A DNA stretch of 64,000 nucleotides from Acanthochromis polyacanthus (GCF_021347895.1 NC_067132.1:4509268-4573267); one strand, 5' to 3'. Positions 43,521-54,799 are shown, counted from the stretch's first letter. Numbers and translations are program-made. Notes: generated from the sequence alone by a model not told the origin.

Positions 43521-45719
43521 GTTTACCTGTTGTCTGACCTTGTGTGCTCTAAGCACATCTCTTCCGAGCAGTAGGAGTATTTCTGCTTCTGGGTCCAGTT
43601 CAGGGATGTGTTTGGCGATGTGATGAAGATGAGTCTGATTCAACACAGCACTTGGTGTCGGGATCTCAACTCGATTGTTTGGGATTTCAAGACACTCGAG
43701 GAGTGGTGGAAGGGAGATGACGACTTTGCCATCCAGTGACTCTACCTGGAACCCTTCTGCCTTTCTGCCATGAGTTTCCATAATGCCGGAGCATGTTCTG
43801 AGATGATACAGGAGTGGTTTGTCTTTAACACCAAACAGCTCAAAGAACTCTGGTCTGGCTAAGGAGCGATTGCTCTGATCGTCCAAGATTACATAAGCCT
43901 TAATGGCTTTGCGTTTTGAATGTTCAGGGAAAACCTTTGCAAGGCAGATCTTTGAGCAGGAGCGACCCCACTGACCCAGGCCACAAACCTCTGTACAGCT
44001 TGTTCTGACATTGGTTACATTAGAATCATCTTCTCCCTCCCCGCCGTTCTCTGGTGGCAGCAAAGGAGCCTTAGTGGGTTGCAGTGGTGGGCCAGGGTGC
44101 ATAGCTGCATCATGATAGCTGCTTTCACACTCTGAACACTTCACAGAAGATTTGCAGTCTCTGGCAACATGGGAAGTTGAAGAGCAACACTTGAAGCATA
44201 CTCCTTTCTGTTTTAGAAGGGCCTTCCTGTCATCAATAGATTTGTTTCTGAATGTCCTGCATTTTTTGAGTGGATGGGGTTTATTGTGCAGCGGACAGTT
44301 CTTGTTAGGATCGCTGTCAGTTGTAGAGACATCTGTTTTGTGAACTGTGATAGATCTGTTGGTGTTGAAACTTTTCACAGGTGATTTTTCATGTTTGGTG
44401 GAGTTTGCACCACTGCTTTGATGCATGAAGCTAGGGTCATTACGTTTCTTTGCCTCATGACACACAAAGTCACAAAAGAACTTAAAGGGAGGGAAGCAAC
44501 CCTTGTTCTCCTCTTTGTACCACGACCCAGATGACATCCACTTCTCCTGAAGCCCATGTGGCAGCTTGTCTATGATTGGTCCAATACCTCTGGAGGTATC
44601 AAGATACGACAGCCCAGTGAGATATCCATCTTCTTTGGCTCCTTCTGTCTCCAAAAGCAAATCTCCAAGTTCACGTAATTTGGCGTGTTCTTTGGCCAAA
44701 ATCTTTGGAAAGCTGTCTAGCCTCTGGAACAGTGATTGCTCAATTATCTCAGGAGCAGCGTAGCACTCGTGTAGTCTGTCCCATGCTTTGTGCAGAGCTC
44801 GATTGGCACTGTTCACGTGCACCGAGCGTATATGCCTCACATGTTGGCTGGACTCTTTTCCTAACCATTTGGTCATGAGGTCTAGTTCTTGTGATGCTGT
44901 GAGTTGAACTTCAGCCACTGCATTTATGAATGAAGACTGCCATGCACGGAAATTCTCTGGCTTATCATCAAACTGGTACAGTCCTGATGTTATGAGATCT
45001 CGTCTTGCTAAATACTGTGCCAGAGAATTGGAAGGCGGTGGTATACAAGATGGATGCATGTGTTGTGGTGTGTGTGACTGAGCATGTATGTGTAGTTGAG
45101 AGTCTGCCCTTTTAATATTGTTCTTTGACTCAACTCTGTTCAGCTGATATGGGTTTGGTGCAGGTAAGTATGCTTCATTGTCTACTTCAGGTTTGGGCTT
45201 GAGATTAGCAGTTTGGAATTCTGCTGCACTTGCAGGTGGATGCCATGTTCTGAAGCTGTCCTGTGATTCCGCATGGTCTGGAGGTTTAACAGGTGGGACT
45301 GGTGTTGGTGGAAAAGTAGGATGATTCTGTTCAATTTGAGAGTGAACATATTCACCAGTACGTTGCAGTTTAAACCTCTCATCTGACTCAGCCTTTTCAT
45401 TTTCCAGTATGCCGTGCATTTCTACTACCTCTTCCAACACTTGTGCTTCTGCGACAGCTGCTTCAGCTTCACGCTTTAGTGTTAATACTTCCAGCTCTGT
45501 ATCGAGTCTAGCCGATTCCAATTCGTTTTGAGCATCTCTTGTCTTCCTTTCTGCTTCTCTAGCAGCCTTTTCCATTTTTAACTTAGCCTCCTGGCTAGCA
45601 TATGCAGCTCTCACCTTAGCGACTTCTGCTTTAGCTCTGGCACGAGCTGCGCTTGCAGGTGATGCCGAGGTTGCATTGCTTTTAGCGCTTGCCACAGACG
45701 GCCTGTTGCTGGCTGCCAT
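43512..45719 (-). pseudogene. BEL Gag-protease
   Basis: The ATG at 45719 lies 33 bp after the 5' LTR, usual for BEL/Pao. An Ala/Lys/Glu-rich coiled coil occupies about residues 10-130. A Pao-type gag region follows (residues about 240-420, including ARRDLITSGLYQFDDKPENF). Zinc-knuckle blocks come next (GVCFKCCSSTSHVARDC and KCSECESSYHDAAMH). A Pao-type aspartic protease follows (YVILDDQSNRSLA). The C-terminal LLLGRDVLRAHKVR is a BEL/Pao hallmark before RT. The frame is open, but a one-base change at its end cuts it off from RT. Confidence 0.85.
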
Positions 45720-45752
45720 GTTGAAACATTGAGTGCCGCCTTTTCACTGGAG

Positions 45753-46046
45753 TGTTCTCAGCAAAGTGTAAAAACTCTGATTAAACACCAAGCTAAACTT
45801 CGGTCAATGAAGACAGAGTCGTGGTGGCGCTGACCGTTTACTCCCAAATCTTCAATAACACGAGGTGAAAACTGTGGCAAAAAACATACAAAATACATAA
45901 TTAATATGTACACGTATTGTACATGTTACACGTATGACAACTTCAACTGTGACCTGGTGTCACTGTACAGGCACTAGCAACAGAAATGATCATTGTCACA
46001 CTGTTTCTAAACATGCAGATTACATGCCACTAATGTGGTTTTCACA
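45753..46046 (-). repeat. BEL 5' LTR
   Basis: Direct repeat of 30987-31263 with an extra 20-bp block at 45827-45846. It is followed (minus strand) by CTCCAGTGAAAAGG, for which I cannot assign a primer tRNA. Confidence 0.8.
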
Positions 46047-49000
46047 CAGCTTCCTTACCACCCCTGGTTTGATTGCTTGGAGTGAATAACATTGTACTTT
46101 TCTTTTCCTGGGAATGAGGAGAATGAGAATAATGAGAATAGTACATGTGCATTACTTTGGTATGAACTTGAATAATCTGTGATTTGTGTGGTTTATGACT
46201 TGAGGAATGAGGAGATAAATAAAGGAGTAACTCTAAAATACAAAGGTAAAATACTAAGATGAAAGTCATCAATGGGAAAAGGTCATAATTCTGAGGAATT
46301 ACTGTATTCAGAATGTTTTATCACATTCACTGTATGTTAGTTGGACAGGGTAAGTACTCAACTAAAGTTGGCAAAGTACTTATTTGTCCAGTGAACGTAT
46401 GGCATGATAAAAGGTATAATATATATATATATGCACATACACACACACAAAAGGTATAATACACCTTTTGTCATGCCATACGTTCACTGGATGAATCATA
46501 TCTTTGTCTTTCATACTTACCAGACTGAGTACAGTCGTGCTGACGGACAACATTGTGGTTGTGGTCAGTTACACTCAGTTGGAGCCTTTCCTGCATGGAG
46601 ACATATGTGAAGTGACGCCTCTTCTCCACATACTTCAGCATAGAGCTGTGGAACACTTCAAGGTTCCCTAAAAGAAAACAAAGATTTTATTCACACATTT
46701 TGAACTTTATACGTCTACAAAACAGCCTCAAATTATTACTATTACTGTGATAACTATTTTATTTTTAACATTTTGTGGAAAAACATACACTTTTACTAGT
46801 ACATTTGCAAAATTACTTTTGTTTTCTCAAAGGACATGTGAAGCATAACATTGCTCATGTTGCTCTAAGACATGTTCAGATTTGTTTAGGAACAACTGTG
46901 ATCAACCTACTGCTTATAAGTTCACCAAACTTACCTGTATGCTTGAATAAAGTCATTTGACTTCTCTTATCTAGTACAACACCCTTGAGAGCATTCCAGG
47001 CAGCACACCCCTTCTTCAGCCATTTCTTGCTTTTTTTGTTGCTCATCGCTGAGGTCGTCATGGTAACATCTGTATTCCTGCCCATCTTCTTCCCAGTGAT
47101 GGCTAGCACACACATACAGGATAGAGGTCCACCGGCGTCTCAACTCCTATTTGAGGACATTTAGACACTGCTCACTGTGAAAAAGCTTGGCAACTTGTGT
47201 GAACTAGTTGTGTAACTAGTTGTGAATTGAAGATCTCAAAGACAGTGTGCTTTGAATGTGTTATGCATAGCCAAAAAATTCCATGAGCATCATCTTCTCA
47301 TCGCCACCACATGAGCTGCACGACCACCAGAAGTGATTGCCGAGAGACCGGTTTTCTTTCTTCCTGGCTGCTGCAGTTGCCTTCCTCTTTACACCTATAT
47401 AATGCATAAAGATAAAAATTAAAAAGCAAACCCTGATGATTAATTTTGCCAAACATCATTAACATGACTGTAAACTCTGAATTCTACAACAGCTTCACTG
47501 ATTTCAGTTTCTATATGCAAAAGTTCAACCATGAAGATTACAAATAATGAAGCACAATGTATAATGCGCAAGTAATGCTACCTTTAGGAACATGCCATGG
47601 GTCAAATTGATGCCTGAGCTCACGATAGGACACCCTCATGATCTTCCGTATTGATCGAGCCCGGTCAGTAGTAACAACATCAACACTAACTCCAGAGTCC
47701 AGCAGACGATCCAGGCCCCTGCGGAAACCTACAGACTCCATTGCAGGGGAACTGGTAGCCTCTGATACCTGCATTGTTCATTGTAGCAGAAAAGACATGC
47801 AAGGAGGCTTTTTAAAAGCAGAACATAGTGATAAAAGACACTCAATAACTAACTTGACAATGTGGTTGTTCATATTTTACCTGAATTAGATCTGACATTA
47901 TTATCTTCTGTGTTGCATCATCCATAAAGCTGTAACAGGTGTACTTGGCACTGTAACCGGGGGAGTCAGACCTGTAGATGACAAACAAGGACTTTACATG
48001 TGGAGTGCTGGCAATCATGTTTTGATTGAATTATAATATAAGAGCACAACCGAGCATATGCACTTTATGATCCATAACAGAAATATCTACCTCGCATCAC
48101 CACCAATATCTGTGTGGCCACCATGAGATGCTTTTTCCTGGAGCTCTGATAATTTTTTTTCTTGCATGTCAGTGTAGGCTTTGTGAACAACAGGTATCAT
48201 ATAGGCTGATTGTAGTGAATAGTAGGCTGTCTTCTTCGGCAGCTGTAAATTCAGAAGATCGGCCCACTCTGCAATTTCATTTTGTGTTGTTCCGGTGAAA
48301 AGAATGGCTGCTGAGGACACTAGGTTATTGTCAGGGATTCCACGGACATCAGGACAGGACTGCCACACTCCTGTATGGTGATTGAGACATGTCCATTCTA
48401 TTTTGATCTTGGATCCACTGCTGGTGATTTTCTTGTCAGTAATGGATACACCACATGTGTGACAAGTTGCAAGCAGTTCCATAAGGGCCGACTCGTTGAC
48501 AGTCCACTTCCTCTCAGACCAGTCACCTCTCCTTTCTGCTCCCACAATGCTCACGTCTGAGGAAGATGATCTTGTGGATGTACATTCACTACTCAGTGGA
48601 ATAAATGTGCTGTCCTCTCTTTCACAAGGTGCCTCTATGGAATTCATGCTTGTATCCAGCGTCTCAGATGCCACTGCTGACTATGAATGAAGAAAAAGAA
48701 TAAAGTGAAGTCTAAGTCAAAGTAAAGTGGCTGACGGCATTTTTGTGGATTTCATTTACAGTGTGCAATGAGTCTCATCTTCATATTTTGACCTTGTGAA
48801 ATTGTTTGCTTTTTATTCTGACAAACTGTGTGCAAAATGACTGACTAACTGAGTCCAGGTGGGAGGCATGGCTAAGTATGGACCAGATGTTGATGGTTTG
48901 GTTCTCGGAACTGCTTCTGTTGGGCTGGTAAGAACCATCTTCAAGTGTTCATGCTCAAATCTGGACTTCAGAGGGGTTGACTGAGGGAGTCCAGAAAACG

Positions 49001-49629
49001 CTTGGTCCACTTCTTCAGGGACTGAATCAGACTGTGTTGTTGCAGCCATTGCAAGAGGAGTGCATGCCTTTGAAAACATAACATATTTTTTTGCATTGTA
49101 GATTACAAGAATCTCAATCATGTTCTACAAACACACTAACAGTATTGTTATATCAAACATTTTACTTTATACAAATAGTAACAGTGACAAATATGTTTCT
49201 GTACAATTATTCTTAGATTTTTTTAAGAGTAGACAATACATGCATCCACTTTACAGTGTTTCTGACAAGTCAGAATATTTGTCCATAGAGCATAAGCTTT
49301 GTGTTGTTCATGTCATGTTTTGACTGATTTCCAAATGACACTGACCCCCCTCGTCATTTATAAACTCGGAAACAGCTGACATTATGCAAGCCTATACTGT
49401 GATTGGAATAGTCCACTGACGACAATAATAACACATTTATTCCACTGACGATAATAATAACAGTCTACGTAGTTATGATGATGAGTTAAGTTATGATTTG
49501 TAAAAGCTTCACTGGTAATATGACATCGAGTGATTTTCTGCACACATTACTTGCTGATTCTTGACAAAATCGCTTGCTTGAAAACATTGCGGCACAACTT
49601 TGTTATTACACTGCGGTCTATGTTCTTAC

Positions 49630-49893
49630 CTGCGGTGCAGGGACAGCAGCACTCTTCAACACACATTTCTTCCTCTGTCCTGGCCTTGGAGAAACATAGT
49701 CGTCGTTGCTGAAGTGCGCACTGCAAACACGAAGCTTTATAACCTTAGCCAGTTTGGTGTTTACATTGAAGCCTAGAGCAATAAGCCAAAGTCGCCTCAG
49801 AGCAACGTCCGCCACGGGAAAACGTTGAAATGTGTGCGGAGATGCAGCCCCATTTTTGTTGGTACAGCCTGGGTAGTCACAAGTCCGCACCAT
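49630..49893 (-). pseudogene. THAP DNA-binding domain exon of the Kolobok transposase
   Basis: Starting at the ATG at 49893, 70 bp inside the right inverted repeat, the exon encodes a THAP zinc finger. CDYPGC gives the first cysteine pair, LRRLWLIALG gives the conserved Trp, and CSAHFSNDDY gives the Cys-x2-His pair. It ends with AVP, the C-terminal AVPTIF-type motif. The exon closes with a good donor (CAG followed by GTAAG). THAP domains bind short DNA sites and in transposases recognise the element ends. This exon by itself is intact. Confidence 0.88.
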
Positions 49894-49962
49894 TTTCTGA
49901 AGTTAGCTGGTTAGCGTCGCTGGTCTGAGCATGAAAACACTGCCAAACAAAAGAAAAGTGGT

Positions 49963-50279
49963 GCGTGGCTGCCAGCTGGAGGCAGCGCGGAGTGATATGA
50001 AGGAAGAGAAAATAGTCCCAAGCGTTTACGAGGTCTGACTTTTTTGTGGACAACGGTTTTGTGATGCAAATATATCACTCTTTCAAACACATATTGGTTT
50101 GAGAAGAAAAACGCTTCATTTTCGTGACCCCAGCAAACTTGCCGGACTACCTTTGTCTGGACCAAAACTGGACAGGATCTCTGCTCACTGGACGCTGTCG
50201 GCAGTCAGTCTGTGTGAATGAACAACACTGTTGACGGGGATGCCATACAGATTCATGTCAAAAATCCCAAACTATCCCT
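49963..50279. repeat. Kolobok right terminal inverted repeat
   Basis: Inverted partner of 29690-30005, ending CTATCCCT before the TTAA. Confidence 0.9.
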
Positions 50280-50283
50280 TTAA

Positions 50284-50517
50284 TGATTAGTTTCCCCTGG
50301 TGTGTGAGTTCCTTTTCCTTTGCTCTGTTAATTTCAGCTGTTTGGTTTTCGCTCTGCCACCTCAGTCCTGTTTTCAGTTCTTAATAGTTTTGATTCTCCG
50401 GTTTTCAGTAAGATTGTAGTTTTTGATTCTGGTAATAAAACCCCTTTTTCCTTTAACACCTATTTTTGCCTGCCTGTTGTGTCTGCGCCTGGGTTCTCCA
50501 ACCTCCCAATCCTAACA
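50284..50517 (+). mobile_element. solo LTR, 3' part
   Basis: It continues the LTR interrupted at 29685. It has AATAAA at 50434-50439 and ends CCTAACA, followed by GAGGA (50518-50522), which duplicates 28579-28583. Confidence 0.72.
50434..50439 (+). terminator. poly-A signal of the solo LTR
   Basis: AATAAA about 80 bases before the LTR end, in the same orientation as the TATA box at 29499. Confidence 0.5.
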
Positions 50518-50567
50518 GAGGATGAAGGCAGGAGACACCTGGACAGGTAACAGTCTATCACAGAGAT
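50518..50567 (-). mobile_element. SINE family A, middle piece of the split copy
   Basis: It continues the SINE from 28583 ('cacctggacaggtaacagtc', TATCACAG) and then gives way to a minisatellite. Confidence 0.7.
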
Positions 50568-51345
50568 CATTTTGTGTCTTTTTTTGTGTTGCCTTTGTGT
50601 CATTTTGTGTCTTAGTTTGTTGATTTGTGTGTTATTTTTGTTGCTATGTGTCTCGTTTTGACTCAGATTTGTCATTTTGTGTCCCGGTTTTGTCGTTTTG
50701 TGTCTCATTTTTGTTGTTTTGTGTCTCATTTATGTCAGTTTGTTTTGCTTTGTCTCATTTGTGTCTCATTTGTGTCATTTTGTCTCATTTTTGTGTGGTT
50801 TTGTTGTGATTTTGTGCCTCATTTTTGTTTTGTGTCTTGTTTGTGTCAATGTGGTTCTTGTTTTTGTGTTCTTGGGTATAATAACTTTTTCAATTTGTCT
50901 TGTTTTTGTTATTTTGCCTCACTTTTGTCATTGGGTGTGTCAATTTTTGTCTCATGTTGTCCATTGTTTTTATTGCTTTGTGTGTCATTTGTCATTGTGT
51001 GTCTTGGTTTTGTCATTTTGTGTCTCATTTTGCATCATTTGTGTCTCATTTTGTGCCTTTTTTTGTTACTTTGTGTTTCATTTGTGTCTCGTTTTGTTAT
51101 TTTTGTTTTTTTGTGTCTCATTTTTGTCATTTTGTGTCTTTTTTCATTTTGTGTCTCATTTTTGTCATTTTGTGTCTTTTTTGTCATTTTGTGTCTCATT
51201 TTTGTCATTTTGTGTCTCGTTTGTTAGTTTGTGTCTTGCTTTTGTTGCTTTGTGTCTCATTTTTGTCATTTTGTGTCTTTTTTGTCATTTTGTGTCTCGT
51301 TTATGTCAGTTTGTCTCTTGTTTTTGTATTTTTGTGTATAGTTTT
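50568..51345 (+). repeat. TTTTGTGTCTCATTTTTGTC-type minisatellite inside the SINE
   Basis: About 780 bp made of variants of a ~20-23-bp unit with the words TTTTGTGTCTC and ATTTTTGTCA. It replaces the few bases between TATCACAG and GACAAACAATCACAC in the SINE. The plus strand is nearly free of stops in all three frames because of the unit sequence. Confidence 0.85.
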
Positions 51346-51582
51346 TTTTTCCAATTTGACAAACAATCACACTCCCATTCACACCTACGGACAATTTAGA
51401 TTCCCCAATTAACCTCAGCATGTTTCTGGACTGTGGGAGAAAGCTGGAGTACACGGAGAAATTCGCGCATGCACAGGGAGAACATGTAAATTCCATACAG
51501 AAAGATCCTGGGAGGGCTGGGACATGAACGGGGGATCTTCTGGCTGCAAGGCGAAAGTGCTAACCATCCATTACATTTATAT
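51346..51582 (-). mobile_element. SINE family A, 5' part of the split copy (head truncated)
   Basis: It matches the SINE body in reverse ('acaaacaatcacactcccat', 'caattaacctcagcatgttt') up to 'gcgaaagtgctaaccatcc', where it stops within the A box. Confidence 0.75.
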
Positions 51583-52820
51583 ATTAGCATGCTGGTAGTT
51601 GCTAAATTGAACCAAACACAAAGCACAGTAGAGGCTGACAGGAATGCCAGATAGTGTTGTGAACAAACTTTACATACACTTTCATATATCACAGCAGTCT
51701 TGAGCTCTCCTCCTTTAACTCTTGATTCTGTATAATGGAATCATTGAAACATGCAGTCCAGCCCCCTCCCTCCACTCCTGCTTAGATAGCAGCTCCGTCT
51801 CTCTGGTCCACAGCTGTGCAGGAGGCGGCCTCACCTGTTCCCAACCACCTCCCCCGCCATAATTATAACATGTTTTTGAAAATGTTCCAGACCATAAATA
51901 AGTCTTGCAGTTGCTGAAACTGTCTTCATTTTAGATCTGCAGTTAGTCTAAAAGTTTAGCGGGAGTTTCTAAAGGCGTGAAGTGGAGGCTGGATGTCCCT
52001 GATTTGCATGAAATAGTCAAGATCTCAACTGTATGAATACGTGGAATGAGCATCATGATGCCTCGAAATGCACTGTGACCAGAATGCATTACTCATCTAG
52101 TCAATGAATTGTAGCCATGGAAGTGACAGATGCTGTCAACATGCACATAGAGTTCCTTTAGAGATTAATTCTGTTTTATTAATGATGCTTTACTTGTTAG
52201 CTAGCGTGGCACCTTGGGTTACTACACTAGCAATATTACTGGGATTAGTGCTGTGGCAGTTATTTTGAAATTTATTAAAGCCCAGCAACAGTTTTTGTGG
52301 TACACACTGCAAAATCCACACCAATACATCCCAGACACTGTTTCAAGGCTATTTAAAATGTGGTTATCACTGTGAGGAGGTTTGTTCTCTGAGACTTTTT
52401 GATGAAGACCTTTACGTCCTTATGCTTGGTTAAAAAAGTGTGTTTGAACTTTGTTTTCATTTGTCTTTGAGAAAAGCATCTGTCTGTCTCTGTTTTTGGT
52501 AAGCAGACAGGTGTTCATCTGCCAAAATGAATTAATACAGGTCTCACATTGCTGTCAGCTCAAATTACCTGCTGAACTTCTGACTAATTAACTGTGACAA
52601 AGAAAAAGATATGCAGGGGGCTTGAAATGTGCACAACATAATAAAAATGTCAATGCTGTGGAATTGCTTTGGAGGCATTTCATTTTAGAAAAGTGTCTGT
52701 TCCTGTCAGCATTTTAGAAAGTAAATGTTGTGCACTTCTTTCAGGTCAATTTATTTCTACAGTAGCTGCCAAATTTGAACTAAATGCCTAATTTGGAAAT
52801 CCAGCGAAGACTATGCTATG
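51583..52820. other. unassigned sequence
   Basis: No gene or repeat boundary was recognised. The part around 51700-51860 has no repeat look and could be conserved, but nothing else supports this. Confidence 0.35.
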
Positions 52821-52824
52821 TCAA

Positions 52825-52960
52825 ATTCAACAACTAAACAGCAGGCAGGTAAGTTGTTCCAAGCATCTTTAAGAACTTGCCACAGCTCCTTTAGTCTCTT
52901 AGTGTCTTTTGTCTTTTTATAGTGTTGTAGAAATTTCACTCCTAGTCCTTCAAAGTTTGC
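52825..52960 (-). pseudogene. Tc1-like transposase C-terminal fragment
   Basis: The minus strand reads KRLKELWQVLKDAWNNLP, the block near the C-terminus of one Tc1 subfamily in fish. Nothing upstream is continuous with it until 53335. Confidence 0.55.
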
Positions 52961-53334
52961 TGTATTGGGGTGTTTATTGGTATTCCAGCATACGGTGGGC
53001 TGACCAACACAGAGCATGAATCTGAGAAGGTAAACCGACCATGAACATTTGGAAAATGTCCAATTTATGGGGATGGTCAGAGGGTAAGGTAGTGGGCCAT
53101 ATGTAAATACAAGAGTGAACAGTGGCCCATTTGCGTAAGGTTGCCAATCAGTAACAGAAGGTAAGATGACAAAGAACAGAAGGTATCTGAATCAAGTGGT
53201 CTGGTAGACAACAAAAGGTAAGAGGAGGTCTGACAGACAGCAACCAATAACAAAAGATAAAAGAATTGTGGATAACCGTGGGAAATGGAATGAAGGAGTG
53301 ACACTAGAAAGCATCTAGTGTGCTATTTTCTTCA

Positions 53335-53515
53335 TCACTAGTAATCCACAGACTCCATGATGTTGGGGTCGGGGCTCTGTGTGGGAGACCGTCTGCTGCA
53401 GGACTCTGTGTTCTCCTTGTGGTTGAAGATAGTTCTGTTTGTATGTCGTATGTTTGTTGGGCTCATCATGCTGCAGAGCAAATTTCAAACCAATGAAATG
53501 CCTCCCAGATAGACA
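53335..53515 (-). pseudogene. Tc1-like transposase catalytic fragment
   Basis: The minus strand reads FALQHDEPNKHT, a damaged form of the block around the second catalytic Asp, and then NYLQPQGEHRVLQQ. It probably belongs to the same dead element as 52825-52960, with other sequence between. Confidence 0.5.
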
Positions 53516-54483
53516 AGAAATTAAATACCTGAACTGTGTTTGGCTGAGTTAACTGTGCAGCCCTGCAGCTGGGGTGAATAATGAAGTAAGAAGCAGCACC
53601 TACTGGACCTGCATACAGTAATCCCTCTGCTCTGAGCCTACTGCTGGCTGTCCTGCTGTTTATGTATGGCTCTGCATACAACATTAATTCCCATTTGTAC
53701 CACACACAGCATAATACAGGTTTACACACACTTTGCGATTTTTTAGTTTGGTTGCCTTGAGGCCTGGAAGGATATCTCATTAAATCAGCCTTCTGAATTT
53801 CATTTAAATATAGTATCATCACAGAAAAGCAAAGTGAAACAACTATTTCTGAATCTTTCAGAATGGATTGTAAATGCTAAGATGCACGGATTTCAGGGAA
53901 ATTGTCTACAGATGACATGAAAAGATGTTACTTCAGCCAGTTCTTTTCAAACTTTTTCTCATTTGGTGTCTGTTTTCCAGACACACAAGATGTGTTTCTG
54001 TATAAATCGATGTCCTTTCACTGCTGTTTGAACAAGTGCAGATTTTTAAGGGCATCATAGTCTGATGGCCAGCTTCAGTAGCTTCAATTAAATGGCGACT
54101 TGCTGAGAAAAAAGCCAGAGGCACTTTATTCTGCTGGTTTGTCCATCAGTTTACAGTTCTCAGTACTTTAGCAGTGTAGTAAGCGTTCTCTGTGAAGTCA
54201 CTGCGACATGTCATTTCAGTGGAGTTGCCTTAATATGTGATGTATTTATTGTTTCTTCCCTTTTAGTATTTGTCAGCCTTGTTTTAAAGAAGCAGTCAGC
54301 AGTTTTTTGTTTTTTTTTCATATTTGAGCTCTTTCATCAGTTAATAAAATGCAGTACTTTGTAGGAATGCTAACTGTCCAACAAAAAGTGCGACACAAAA
54401 TTGCTATTATTCCTAAATCGAGCTGTGGAGCTTTTTTGGAATAGACATTGTCGATGCCAAAATGAAACAGTTAACTGTCATTA
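53516..54483. other. unassigned sequence
   Basis: No feature recognised. Confidence 0.35.
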
Positions 54484-54799
54484 ATGCACGGCTCAATCCT
54501 CATCAGGGTCATGGGGGCTGGAGTCTATCCCAGCTGACTGAGGGTGAAGGTTCACCTGGACAGGTAACAGTCTATCACAGGACTACACATAGAGACAAAC
54601 AATCACACTCACATTCACACCTACAGACAGTTTAGAATCACCAGTTAACCTCAGCATGTTTGTGGACTGTGGGAGGAAGCTGGAGAACCTGGAGAAAAGC
54701 CACACATGTACAGGAGAACACGGAGACTCCATGCAGGAAGATCCTGGGAAGGCTGGGACACAAACTGGGGATCTTCTAGTTGCTAACCAACAAGCCACC
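54484..54799 (-). mobile_element. SINE family A, copy 3, partial
   Basis: It matches the same family in reverse ('tcctcatcagggtcatgggg' to 'ggggatcttctagttgctaa'). Head and tail are degraded. Confidence 0.75.

Larger units (their letters stand above)
30987..46046 (-). mobile_element. BEL/Pao LTR retrotransposon, split by a Gypsy element
   Basis: Direct repeats of 277 and 294 bp (30987-31263 and 45753-46046) flank a minus-strand gag-protease-RT-RNase H-integrase order, which is that of BEL/Pao elements. In element orientation the LTRs begin TGT and end ACA. The right LTR has a 20-bp block (GTCGTGGTGGCGCTGACCGT) that the left lacks. I could not find a clean target duplication. The unnested length is about 6.8 kb. 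Confidence 0.82.
30802..49893 (-). pseudogene. Kolobok transposase (THAP domain), multi-exon, split by BEL and Gypsy
   Basis: The exons read leftward. The THAP exon is 49630-49893. Then come about 48850-49072, 48091-48674, 47881-47971, 47582-47768, 47270-47386, about 46940-47156, 46521-46668, and 46047-46107, followed after the BEL by 30802-30985. The splice sites are canonical where checked. Catalytic-type blocks are visible: the exon joint giving DSPGYSAKYTCYSF, then DVVTTDRARSIRKIM and HQFDPWHV, then NHFWWSCSSCGG. A length change in an A-run near 47030-47040 moves the frame between two parts of one exon, and the BEL interrupts the last exon. The final exon ends at a TGA at 30802-30804. The protein would excise and insert the element at TTAA. 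Confidence 0.75.
29690..50279 (-). mobile_element. Kolobok-type DNA transposon with TTAA target duplication, carrying two convergent genes
   Basis: It is flanked by TTAA at 29686-29689 and 50280-50283. The ends start AGGGATAGTT and form inverted repeats of 316 bp (29690-30005 and 49963-50279) that look about 90% identical. A THAP-domain transposase runs leftward from the right end. A P2X7-ballast-like frame runs rightward from the left end. TTAA duplication, AGGG-type termini and a THAP transposase together fit the Kolobok superfamily. Without the BEL and Gypsy insertions it is about 5.5 kb. Confidence 0.82.
28505..51582. mobile_element. nested transposon complex: SINE > solo LTR > (hAT MITE; Kolobok > BEL > Gypsy)
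   Basis: Each layer can be removed to rejoin the layer outside it. The Gypsy (33360-41649) is flanked by CATG and sits within the BEL polyprotein at an Asn-Pro-Ala-Asp-His motif. The BEL (30987-46046) sits in the last exon region of the Kolobok transposase. The Kolobok (29690-50279) is flanked by TTAA and sits in a solo LTR. The solo LTR (28584-50517) is flanked by GAGGA and sits in a minus-strand SINE. A hAT MITE (28805-29476) is a side insertion in the solo LTR. The computed unnested lengths are about 8.29 kb (Gypsy), 6.77 kb (BEL), 5.53 kb (Kolobok) and 660 bp (solo LTR). Confidence 0.85.

Noticed and set aside
48087..48690. Independent host gene encoding the 195-codon frame
   Set aside because: It is an internal exon of the Kolobok transposase. 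The next exons continue the protein with catalytic-type blocks, and all lie inside the inverted ends.
50625..51412. Long overlapping open frames (200, 240 and 170 codons) rich in Cys, Phe, Val, Leu and Ser that look like membrane proteins
   Set aside because: They are translations of a minisatellite that lacks stops in all three plus-strand frames. A real protein would use one frame.
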